Assembly (NCBI GenBank): GCA_018711385.1
Contig: DVIK01000003.1
Span: 1-37,774 of the forward strand
Direction of reading: 5' to 3'
DNA length: 37,774 bases
Source: Candidatus Coproplasma avistercoris
GTDB taxonomy: Bacteria; Bacillota; Clostridia; Christensenellales; Borkfalkiaceae
Part shown: positions 1 through 6,961 of the stretch, piece by piece
Layout: each line of letters opens with the position of its first letter
Position numbering within the stretch: position 1 is the stretch's first letter
The notes under the pieces: generated by a model
What the model was told of the DNA's origin: nothing
Seen by the model: only the letters and a program-made list of their open reading frames with translations
The model's database searches: none
Program-made: the position numbers and the translations under genes

Positions 1-28
1 GCGCGCCGCTTGGTTTTGTTTTAAGCCG

Positions 29-808
29 TTAAAATTCGTTGTTGAGCTTGTGTGCGTAGTGGTATATGAATTCCGTTATGGTGGGTATGCCCTTCGACGA
101 CTTGATCCTGGCGGTATAGTTTGCGGCAAGCTCTTCGCTGTCTGTGCTTGTCCATGCGCGGTTGATGGCGTTCTGCATCGCGCGCTCCACGCTGTTTTCC
201 GTTTTGCCGTGCTGCATGCCTATCATTCTGCATACATGCTGGACGGGCTGATCCATTATTATGCCTATCGCCTCGATAAGATACCTGTACCCTATGCACT
301 TGGAGCTTATTCCCAGCTTGTCCAGCTCGGAAGATATGCGTCGCTGTATCCGCTTTTCTTCTATCTCTTCCGCGGATGCGTGTCCCTCTTTCGCGTCGGC
401 AGACCTTCGTGCACAGATCACCGCGCGTGCCACTTTAAGGAATTCCGCAACGCTCTGTGCGGAAAAATCTTCCGCGTCGCTGTTCATTATAAAGTCTGCG
501 CCCGATTGGCGCGCAAGCCTGTACGCGTTTTCGTCCCTGCTGTCTGCAATGACAAGTATGTAAGGGAGGGGCAGGTCTGCGCCTTTCAGTTCATTAAGGA
601 AGTTCAGTCCGTCACTCCTCTCGCCGGCTCTTATGCCTAAAACAACGACGTCGGGAGAAAATTCCCGTATGCACTGCATTGCCCGCGTAGAGCTGTTTGT
701 CACTCCCACAATGGCAAAGTTGTTTGCGGCAGAAGTTAGCGCCGCTGCCATTTTGCCACAGGCGAGCGGGTCGTCCTCCACAAGCAGGAGTGTAATTTTT
801 TCATCCAT
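29..808 (-). CDS. Spo0A-family response regulator with degenerate receiver
   Basis: 259 residues, close to the usual Spo0A length (about 267). The N-terminal half (about 1-130) is a CheY-like receiver. The C-terminal half (about 150-259) matches the Spo0A DNA-binding domain, with IQRRISSELDKLGIS, a recognition-helix segment NSVERAMQNAINRAW and the PTITEFIYHYAHKL tail. Spo0A is the master regulator of entry into sporulation. The acidic pocket (EDD, 11-13) is present, but the phospho-acceptor position reads DVVVLGIR: Gly58 (codon GGC) replaces Asp. The usual beta-4 Thr is Ile88 and the beta-5 Lys is Asn109. It therefore probably cannot be phosphorylated normally. The start ATG has an AAGAGG ribosome site just upstream. 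It is divergent from the metallophosphoesterase. It could be the only Spo0A or a paralogue; the window cannot tell. Confidence 0.85.
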   Translation of the reverse strand: MDEKITLLLVEDDPLACGKMAAALTSAANNFAIVGVTNSSTRAMQCIREFSPDVVVLGIRAGERSDGLNFLNELKGADLPLPYILVIADSRDENAYRLARQSGADFIMNSDAEDFSAQSVAEFLKVARAVICARRSADAKEGHASAEEIEEKRIQRRISSELDKLGISSKCIGYRYLIEAIGIIMDQPVQHVCRMIGMQHGKTENSVERAMQNAINRAWTSTDSEELAANYTARIKSSKGIPTITEFIYHYAHKLNNEF

Positions 809-940
809 AGTAATGCCTCTTAAATTATTGCTGTTTATATAATAACATGAATTTTCCTCTTTAATCCAAAAATTACAATAATAATCAAAAATTTGCCGTA
901 TATATCAAAAAAAGGCCTTAAAACGCCAATATTTTATGGG

Positions 941-966
941 TTTAATAGTACTATGTGTGATATAAT
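941..966 (+). repeat. 26-bp repeated intergenic element, copy 1
   Basis: The core AGTACTATGTGTGATATAAT recurs identically at 17263-17282, and the flanking TTT-A/G-AT also matches, giving 25 of 26 identical positions. It contains the palindrome TAGTACTA followed by an extended -10-like TGATATAAT. Here it lies in the 250-bp AT-rich spacer between the Spo0A-like gene and the phosphoesterase. It may be a promoter of a special class or a regulator site. Confidence 0.6.
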
Positions 967-1021
967 ATAGCATACAAATTTATATTCTGCTAAAAAATTG
1001 TGTCTTTTTTTGCGAAAGTAC

Positions 1022-1050
1022 TTTGATTTGCGCTTAATTTGTGGTATTAT
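1022..1050 (+). promoter_or_regulatory. Promoter of metallophosphoesterase (leaderless type)
   Basis: A -10 box TATTAT (1045-1050) is preceded 17 bp upstream by a weak -35 TTTGAT. The ATG lies six bases after the -10 box, where transcription should start, and no Shine-Dalgarno sequence is present. The mRNA is therefore predicted to be leaderless. Confidence 0.45.
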
Positions 1051-1056
1051 TTTTAT

Positions 1057-1752
1057 ATGAACGTATATGCCATAAGCGACCTTCACCTTTCGGGTATGAA
1101 TCCCAAGCCGATGGATATCTTCGGCAGCGGATGGGAGGGTCATTTCGAAAAGATATGCGCCGACTGGAACGAAAAGGTGAAGGACGACGACGTGGTGCTC
1201 GTCTGCGGCGACATCAGCTGGGGGATCTCCCTTGAAGAGGGACTGTACGACCTTGAAAGGCTTAAACCGCTCAGGGGCAGGAAAGTCTTTATAAGGGGCA
1301 ACCACGACTACTGGTGGAACGGCATTACCAAGCTCCGCGACCGCGCGCCCGACGGGACGTTTTATTTTCTTCAGAACGACGGCATAAGGTTCGAAGGCGT
1401 CGTCATCTGCGGTTCGCGTGGCTGGACGTGTCCGGGAAGCCCCGATTTTACCGAACGCGACGAAAGGCTGTATCTGCGCGAAGCCGAGCGTTTCAAGCTG
1501 TGTTTTCAGAGTGCGGAAAAGCTGAGGCGGGAGGGCGACAGGCTGATAGCCATGATCCACTATCCGCCTTACAGCTTAAAGAACTCCGACACGCTGTTCA
1601 CGGAACTTTTCGAAGGCAACGGCGTGGACTTCGCGGTGTTCGGCCACTTGCACGGCGATGCCTATTTCCCCTTCCGCAGCAAGCGCAACGGTGTGGAGTA
1701 CGTGCTCACTTCGTGCGATAAAGTCGGCTTTAAGCTGCAGAAAATACTTTGA
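1057..1752 (+). CDS. Calcineurin-like metallophosphoesterase (COG1768-type)
   Basis: 231 residues from the ATG at 1057; the track's TTG at 1039 would put the start upstream of the -10 box. The dinuclear-metal phosphoesterase motifs appear in order: SDLHLS (D-x-H), GDISW (G-D), GNHDYWW (G-N-H-D), an IHYPPYS segment and GHLHG (G-H-x-H). This is the full metal-ligand set, so it should be an active cytosolic phosphohydrolase. The substrate is not evident. The arrangement resembles the small predicted phosphohydrolases of Clostridia (COG1768), not the YmdB or MJ0936 groups. It is transcribed alone and followed by the pyr promoter. Confidence 0.85.
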   Translation: MNVYAISDLHLSGMNPKPMDIFGSGWEGHFEKICADWNEKVKDDDVVLVCGDISWGISLEEGLYDLERLKPLRGRKVFIRGNHDYWWNGITKLRDRAPDGTFYFLQNDGIRFEGVVICGSRGWTCPGSPDFTERDERLYLREAERFKLCFQSAEKLRREGDRLIAMIHYPPYSLKNSDTLFTELFEGNGVDFAVFGHLHGDAYFPFRSKRNGVEYVLTSCDKVGFKLQKIL

Positions 1753-1783
1753 TAAAATTAAGTCGCCAAATTTTATAATTTGC

Positions 1784-1812
1784 TTTACTTTGGCGGCGCG
1801 TTATGTTATAAT
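1784..1812 (+). promoter_or_regulatory. pyr operon promoter
   Basis: TTTACT (1784-1789), a 17-bp spacer, then TATAAT (1807-1812). Transcription would start near 1819, leaving a leader of about 230 nt before pyrB. A GCCAAA/TTTGGC inverted repeat (about 1765-1795) overlaps the -35 region and could be the end hairpin of the upstream gene or an operator. Confidence 0.7.
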
Positions 1813-1818
1813 TTCAGT

Positions 1819-2050
1819 CGACTAAATGTGTCGCCGCGCGTCGCAGCACGCGCTGTCCGGCGCGGCGCTTTCAAGAGATGGATATGGCGGCGTTGTTTGC
1901 AGGCGCGGCGGGCATTCGCCCGCGGGGCAAAACGTAATATGCATTGCGATCAAGGCGGATGGACGTTCGCCCGGAGTTTCTGTTTTCGGGCGTGTTTCAG
2001 ACGCTTTTTTTGTGTGCGGGCCGTTATAAATGGAATTACGAGAGGAAGTT
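1819..2050 (+). promoter_or_regulatory. pyrB leader with attenuator-like hairpins and leader ORFs
   Basis: The untranslated stretch is GC-rich and structured. GCGGGC-ATTC-GCCCGC forms a 6-bp hairpin (about 1908-1923). CGCCCG (1968-1973) can pair with CGGGCG (1987-1992). The latter overlaps GCGT (1990-1993), which can pair with ACGC (2001-2004) just before seven T residues (2005-2011). The two structures are mutually exclusive, as in an antiterminator/terminator pair. A 67-codon ORF (1826-2029) runs through the terminator and stops 21 nt before pyrB. A 19-codon ORF starts at 1878. No convincing PyrR-binding consensus was seen. Pyrimidine-responsive attenuation is an inference. Confidence 0.5.
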
Positions 2051-2980
2051 ATGCTAAGATCTAAGGACCTGACGGGGCTTTACGACGCCTCGGCTGAAGA
2101 AATCGTTGAGATCCTCGACCGTGCGGCGGAGATGAAGGCGCTGCTTGCAAAGGGGAGAAAGAGCGAAAAAACGCTGGCGGGCACGGCGCTCGTTACTTTG
2201 TTCTATGAAAACAGCACGCGCACTCGCACGTCGTTCGAGTTGGCGGGCAAATATCTGGGCGCGCACGAAGTCAACATCGCCTCGGCGTCAAGCTCGGTGC
2301 AGAAGGGCGAAACGCTCATCGACACGGGCAGAACACTCGACGCTATGAAGATAGATTTCATCGCCATACGCCATCCGCTCGCGGGAGCGCCCGCTCTGCT
2401 TGCCCGAAATGTGTCCGCGTCGGTGATAAATGCGGGCGACGGCATGAACGAGCATCCCACTCAGGCGCTTCTGGACATGTTCACCATGCGCGAAAAATTC
2501 GGGAAGATAGAGGGGCTGAAGGTGGCTATTCTCGGCGACATCAAGCACAGCCGCGTCGCAAAGTCCAACCTCTTCGGCCTTAAAAAACTGGGCGCGGAAG
2601 TGTACATGTATGCCCCGCGCACGCTCATGCCCATGGGAATAGACGAGCTGGGCGCGCACGTCTGCAATTCTATGGAGGAGGCTGTGGCGGGTGCGCACTG
2701 CGTAATGGGGCTCAGGATCCAGCTCGAAAGGCAGAAGGGAGGGCTGTTTCCCTCTCTTTCGGAATACAGCAGGTTCTACGGCGTAAAGGACGACATTCTC
2801 TCGCTTGCCGACAAGGACGCGATAATCATGCATCCCGGCCCCGTCAACAGGGGCATAGAGCTTACGCCTTCGCTGATAGACGGCGATCGCAGCGTGATAG
2901 AGGAGCAGGTGACAAACGGCCTTGTCACGCGCATGGCGGTGCTCTCGCTGCTCAGGGAATACAGGGAGAAGAATTTATGA
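2051..2980 (+). CDS. pyrB: Aspartate carbamoyltransferase catalytic chain
   Basis: 309 residues. It catalyses carbamoyl phosphate + aspartate to carbamoyl-aspartate, the committed step of UMP synthesis, in the cytosol. The carbamoyl-phosphate loop STRTRTSFE, the HPTQALLD motif and the C-terminal MHPGPVNRG motif (aspartate-domain side) are all present, with an SSVQKGE loop between. The chosen ATG (2051) has GAGAGG seven bases upstream; the track's 2030 start lacks a ribosome site. No pyrI regulatory subunit is nearby, so control is probably at transcription through the leader. It overlaps pyrC by ATGA, implying translational coupling. Confidence 0.96.
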   Translation: MLRSKDLTGLYDASAEEIVEILDRAAEMKALLAKGRKSEKTLAGTALVTLFYENSTRTRTSFELAGKYLGAHEVNIASASSSVQKGETLIDTGRTLDAMKIDFIAIRHPLAGAPALLARNVSASVINAGDGMNEHPTQALLDMFTMREKFGKIEGLKVAILGDIKHSRVAKSNLFGLKKLGAEVYMYAPRTLMPMGIDELGAHVCNSMEEAVAGAHCVMGLRIQLERQKGGLFPSLSEYSRFYGVKDDILSLADKDAIIMHPGPVNRGIELTPSLIDGDRSVIEEQVTNGLVTRMAVLSLLREYREKNL

Positions 2981-4245
2981 GATATGTTATAAAGAACGGC
3001 TCGGTCGTATTCAAAGACGGGGTAAGAAATTGCGACATACTTGTCGAGGACGGCAGAATAGCCGCCGTCGGCGAAGGTCTCGACGCCGAAAAAGCGATAG
3101 ATGCCGAGGGGCTGCATGTATTCCCCGGACTGATAGACATGCACGTTCATCTCCGCGAACCGGGGTTCGAGGGCAAGGAGGACATCGAAAGCGGCAGCCG
3201 CGCCGCGGTAGCGGGCGGCTTCACCCAGGTGTGCTGCATGCCCAACACCAACCCCGTCTGCGACAATGCGGTGGTGGTGACTTACATTTTAAGCCGCGCG
3301 AAAGAGGTCAACCTTTGCAAGGTGCGCCCGATAGGCAGCATCACCAAGGGCGAAAAGGGCGAAGAGCTCGCCGAGATAGGCAAGATGGCGGCCGCGGGCG
3401 CCGTGGCGATAAGCGACGACGGCAGGTCGGTGATGGACTCAAAGATAATGCGCCTCGCCATGGAATACGCCGACGGGTTCGGGCTTAAATGTCTCGCTCA
3501 CTGCGAGGACGAGAACCTCGTCGACGGCGGCGTGGTGAACGAGGGGCTCAGCTCCACCATAACAGGGCTCAAGGGCAGCATACGCGCGGCCGAGGACATT
3601 ATGATCGCCCGCGAGATAGCTCTCTCCGAGAGCCTTGGAATCCCCGTGCACATCTGTCACGTCTCAACTTACAGCGGTATAGAGCTGATACGCAGCGCCA
3701 AGGCGCGCGGCGTAAAGGTCACGGCGGAGAGCTGCCCGCACTACTTCTGGCTGACCGACGACGTTGTGCGCGGCTTCGATACCGACACCAAGGTAAATCC
3801 CCCCATAAGGGAGGAACGCGACAGGCAGGCTGTCGCAGCCGCCCTTTCGGACGGCACGCTCGACTGCATAGTCACCGACCACGCCCCGCACAGCAAAAAG
3901 GACAAGCAGGTGGAATACCCGCTTGCGGCGTTCGGCATCAGCGGGATAGAGACGAGCTTTTCCCTCTCCTATACCAAGCTGGTCAAGGAGGGCGAAATGG
4001 ACCTTCCGCAGCTCGCCGAAAGAATGAGCGCCGCGCCCGCCCGCATACTGGGCATAGGGGGCGGCGAAATAAAGGAGGGCGCCGTTGCCGACATAACGAT
4101 AGCCGACCTTGCGGCCAAGTATGTGATCGACGGCGAAAAATTCATCTCCAAGGGCAAGAACACGCCGTTCACGGGTACGGAAGTTTACGGCAGGATAGTC
4201 TATACGATAGTCGACGGCCAAATAAAGTACGCCGCCGGGCGGTAA
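2977..4245 (+). CDS. pyrC: Dihydroorotase
   Basis: 422 residues, the class I (Bacillus-like) amidohydrolase size. It cyclises carbamoyl-aspartate to dihydroorotate. Metal-site motifs are visible: DMHVHLREPG near residue 50, ISDDGRSV (metal-bridging Asp), AHCED, ICHVST, ESCPHYFWLT and IVTDHAPHS. MPNTNP (substrate contact) is also present. The start codon overlaps the pyrB stop (ATGA), with GGGAGAAG as ribosome site. It ends 40 bp before pyrF. Confidence 0.96.
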   Translation: MRYVIKNGSVVFKDGVRNCDILVEDGRIAAVGEGLDAEKAIDAEGLHVFPGLIDMHVHLREPGFEGKEDIESGSRAAVAGGFTQVCCMPNTNPVCDNAVVVTYILSRAKEVNLCKVRPIGSITKGEKGEELAEIGKMAAAGAVAISDDGRSVMDSKIMRLAMEYADGFGLKCLAHCEDENLVDGGVVNEGLSSTITGLKGSIRAAEDIMIAREIALSESLGIPVHICHVSTYSGIELIRSAKARGVKVTAESCPHYFWLTDDVVRGFDTDTKVNPPIREERDRQAVAAALSDGTLDCIVTDHAPHSKKDKQVEYPLAAFGISGIETSFSLSYTKLVKEGEMDLPQLAERMSAAPARILGIGGGEIKEGAVADITIADLAAKYVIDGEKFISKGKNTPFTGTEVYGRIVYTIVDGQIKYAAGR

Positions 4246-4285
4246 TAAGTTGTAAAGAGAGAATAAATTCAGTGTGAGGAATATT

Positions 4286-5200
4286 ATGATAGACAGACTG
4301 ATCAAAAGGATAATAGCTATGCAGAATCCCACCTGCGTGGGGCTGGACACGAGTTTCGATTATCTGCCCGACGACATGCGCGAGGACATCGCCACGTTCG
4401 AGGGCGCGGCCGAGGCCATCACCGAGTTCAACATGAACATCGTCGATAAGATAAGCGACATCGTGCCTGCCATCAAAGTGCAGGTAGCCTATTACGAAAT
4501 GTACGGCTACGAGGGGCTCAAGGCGTTCAACTACACCATAAATTACGCTATGGGCAGGGGGATGATAGTAATCGCCGACTGCAAGCGCAACGACATAGGC
4601 TCCACCGCGGGCTGCTACGCCACAGCCTACCTCGGCGGCACTAAAATAAACGAAAACACCCTTCACGCCTTTCCGGCAGACATGCTCACGGTAAACGGCT
4701 ACCTCGGCACCGACGGCATAAAGCCGTTTGCGGACGAGTGCAGGGCGAGCGGCAAGGGCGCGTTCGTGCTGGTAAAGACCTCCAACCCTTCGAGCGGCGA
4801 GATCCAGGACCTCGAGCTTGCGAACGGCAAAAAGGTGTACGAGCACATGGGTGACCTCGTGGCGGAGTGGGGCAAGGATCTTATCGGCAAATACGGCTAC
4901 TCCGACATAGGCGCCGTGGTGGGCGCCACCTATCCCGAACAGGGCGCACAGCTGCGCAAACGTCTTCCCGGCGTGTTCTTTCTCATCCCCGGTTACGGCG
5001 CGCAGGGCGGTTCTGCGGAGTCCATAAAGGGTTGCTTCGACGAGCGCGGCCTCGGCGGCATAGTCAACAATTCCCGCGGCATAATCTGCGCATACAAAAA
5101 GCCCCGCTACAGCGGTATGTCTTATTACGAAGCCGCGCGCGCGGCCTGCATCGACATGAGGGAAGACCTCGCGAAGGCGCTCGGCAAAATGGGCAGATAA
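4286..5200 (+). CDS. pyrF: Orotidine 5'-phosphate decarboxylase
   Basis: 304 residues, the longer subfamily 2 form seen in Clostridia and mycobacteria. It decarboxylates OMP to UMP, the last step of the pathway. GLDTSFDYLP near the N-terminus and the catalytic Asp-Lys network DCKRNDIGSTA are intact, as is a C-terminal phosphate-binding segment PGYGAQGG. The ATG at 4286 is preferred because GTGAGG sits six bases upstream; the in-frame GTG at 4274 forms part of that ribosome site. In the pathway this enzyme acts after PyrE, which is encoded at the distal end of the operon. Confidence 0.95.
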   Translation: MIDRLIKRIIAMQNPTCVGLDTSFDYLPDDMREDIATFEGAAEAITEFNMNIVDKISDIVPAIKVQVAYYEMYGYEGLKAFNYTINYAMGRGMIVIADCKRNDIGSTAGCYATAYLGGTKINENTLHAFPADMLTVNGYLGTDGIKPFADECRASGKGAFVLVKTSNPSSGEIQDLELANGKKVYEHMGDLVAEWGKDLIGKYGYSDIGAVVGATYPEQGAQLRKRLPGVFFLIPGYGAQGGSAESIKGCFDERGLGGIVNNSRGIICAYKKPRYSGMSYYEAARAACIDMREDLAKALGKMGR

Positions 5201-5220
5201 AAAGAATATACGGATAAAAG

Positions 5221-5982
5221 ATGAAAGAACTTCTTGCAACGGTAAAAGAGAACAGGCAGATAGCAGAGGGCATATGGGCGATAACGCTCGCGCTGCCCGA
5301 ACCGGTCGGCAGAATAAGGGGAGGGCAGTTTGCCAACCTCTCCGTCGGCGACGGTTCGTTCCCTCTCAAACGTCCGCTCGGCGTGTGCTCGGTGAGGGGC
5401 GACGATATAACGCTGTGCTATCAGCTCAAGGGCGAGGGCACGCACATGATCGCGCAGGCCAAGGCGGGCGACAGGCTCTCCGTCCTGCTTCCTCTCGGCA
5501 ACGGCTTCGATCTGGGCGATGCCGAAAAGGTCGCCGTGATCGGCGGCGGCGTTGGTATATTTCCGCTTGCCGCCGTCGTTGAAGAGCATGCGGGCAAGGT
5601 GCAGTTTTACTCTTACATAGGTTTCCGCGGCCGGCAGTACGCCTGCCTCACGGACGTGTTCGAAAGCGGCGGCAGGCTCACCGTCGCCACCGACGACGGC
5701 AGTATCGGCTTCAAGGGCAACGCCGTGCAGGCGTTTTTGCGCGACGGCAAAGAGATCGCGCCCGACCTCATTATCTCCTGCGGTCCTCCCGTGATGCTCC
5801 GTGCCCTGAAAGCCGCTCTCAAAGATAACGGCATAACTACAAAGTGTCTCGTCTCGCTCGAAGAGCGGATGGGCTGCGGCATAGGCGCCTGCCTTGTGTG
5901 CGCCTGCAAAAAGAGCAACGGCCATAACGCGCGCGTGTGCAAGGACGGGCCCGTGTTCGACATTGACGAGGTGGAGCTGTAA
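5221..5982 (+). CDS. pyrK: Dihydroorotate dehydrogenase electron-transfer subunit
   Basis: 253 residues. PyrK carries FAD and a [2Fe-2S] cluster and passes electrons from PyrD-bound FMN to NAD+. The N-terminal FAD-binding barrel has an RPLGVCS flavin motif (normally RP-I/L-S-I), and the NAD half begins with GGGVGIFPL. The C-terminal iron-sulfur ligands are clear: MGCGIGACLVCACK plus a distal ARVCKDGPVF. It is not adjacent to pyrD as in most Firmicutes: two small membrane-protein genes are inserted, and it joins the first by a TAATG stop-start overlap. Confidence 0.95.
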   Translation: MKELLATVKENRQIAEGIWAITLALPEPVGRIRGGQFANLSVGDGSFPLKRPLGVCSVRGDDITLCYQLKGEGTHMIAQAKAGDRLSVLLPLGNGFDLGDAEKVAVIGGGVGIFPLAAVVEEHAGKVQFYSYIGFRGRQYACLTDVFESGGRLTVATDDGSIGFKGNAVQAFLRDGKEIAPDLIISCGPPVMLRALKAALKDNGITTKCLVSLEERMGCGIGACLVCACKKSNGHNARVCKDGPVFDIDEVEL

Positions 5983-6458
5983 TGGAGCGCAAGGTCATCG
6001 CGGTGCGCAACAAGAGCGCCATGATAATGAATTTCGTGTTCGCGGGCATAGGCATAGTCGCGCTTGCCGTGCTTATATGGCTCACGACCACCTCGGATGA
6101 CGCTTCCTATATCTCTCTGGGCGTGTTCGCCTGCGCCGTGGCGCTCGGAATGGCGCTGTGGTACGGCATACCCGCCGCGCTCATGCTCGGCGCTCCCGAA
6201 GAGCTCATCGTAAAACAGGGCGAAAATTTCATAATCAACGGCAAGAAGGTTCCGCTCACGCAGATCTCCGAAGGTCAGCTCAAAGAGCACAGGAAGAACG
6301 GCGGCGAATATTCCTACGGCGACATTTACGTCTATCTCAAGAGCGGCAGCAAGCTGATCTGCCGCGGCGTAAGCAACCCCAAGGACAGCTACTCCGCCTT
6401 TTGCGCAGAGGTCACGGGCGGATACAAAAAGCGGGAGCAGGCGGAAAAGAACGGATGA
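5982..6458 (+). CDS. Membrane protein with two TM helices and PH-like tail (pair member A)
   Basis: 158 residues; family not recognised. Two hydrophobic helices (about 15-37 and 45-70) are followed by a cytosolic beta-rich segment beginning APEELIVKQG and containing YLKSGSKLICRGV. This pattern suggests a small bacterial PH-like domain, by inference only. It is clearly paralogous to the next gene: same topology, and the segments EELIVKQG...LKSGSKLICRGV and DDILVRRG...LKSGVKLRCVGV align. The start overlaps the pyrK stop (TAATG) and the stop overlaps the next start (ATGA), so it is co-translated within the pyr operon. A role in tethering PyrDK to the membrane or in sensing is possible but unproven. 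Confidence 0.8.
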   Translation: MERKVIAVRNKSAMIMNFVFAGIGIVALAVLIWLTTTSDDASYISLGVFACAVALGMALWYGIPAALMLGAPEELIVKQGENFIINGKKVPLTQISEGQLKEHRKNGGEYSYGDIYVYLKSGSKLICRGVSNPKDSYSAFCAEVTGGYKKREQAEKNG

Positions 6459-6961
6459 ACGAAGATGCGGAAGTGATCGCCCGCAAGGCAGGCATGAAGG
6501 GCTGGGGCATCTTTATGCTCGTCCTCGGCAGCCTATGCGCGGTGTTCCTGATAGTCGCCGAAGTGCTTAAAATGCAGGGCGATGAAGACTACCCCGCCGT
6601 GTTTGCCGCGCTCTACATTATTCTGGCGCTCGCGCTGCTTGCGATAAGCGCAGGCTATGCCGTGTGGGTGTTCTTTATCCACGGCAGACTGCCGGACGAC
6701 ATCCTCGTCCGCCGCGGGCGGCAGATAACTTTCAAAGGGGTAACTTTCCCGATCGAAGAAATTGCAAGCGTTAATTACAGGCGCTTCGGTGTGGGCAATT
6801 CGGAATTTCTGATGTACAGGTCGGGTATACTCACTATTATACTCAAAAGCGGCGTAAAACTGAGATGCGTCGGCGTTAAGGGGGTGGAGGCGGCCCACGA
6901 CAGGCTGATCGCCCTCATGCGCGGAGACGTCAAGGAAGATTCAGATGAAACTATCGGTTGA
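6455..6961 (+). CDS. Membrane protein with two TM helices and PH-like tail (pair member B)
   Basis: 168 residues from the ATG at 6455; the track's longer ORF starts in a shadow frame inside the previous gene. Two hydrophobic segments (about 14-37 and 46-75) precede a PH-like tail with DDILVRRG and ILKSGVKLRCVGVKG. It is a diverged tandem duplicate of the upstream gene. It overlaps that gene by ATGA, and its last 17 bases overlap pyrD, so all three are translationally coupled. The function is unknown. Its position between the two subunits of dihydroorotate dehydrogenase is the main clue. Confidence 0.8.
   Translation: MNEDAEVIARKAGMKGWGIFMLVLGSLCAVFLIVAEVLKMQGDEDYPAVFAALYIILALALLAISAGYAVWVFFIHGRLPDDILVRRGRQITFKGVTFPIEEIASVNYRRFGVGNSEFLMYRSGILTIILKSGVKLRCVGVKGVEAAHDRLIALMRGDVKEDSDETIG

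Noticed and set aside
1819-2050. PyrR-binding loop in the pyr leader
   Set aside because: The only partial resemblance (TCAAGAGATGG) lacks the conserved core and the expected stem.
4169-5239. 356-residue minus-strand ORF
   Set aside because: Shadow of pyrF in a GC-rich codon context; no ribosome site or recognisable domain.
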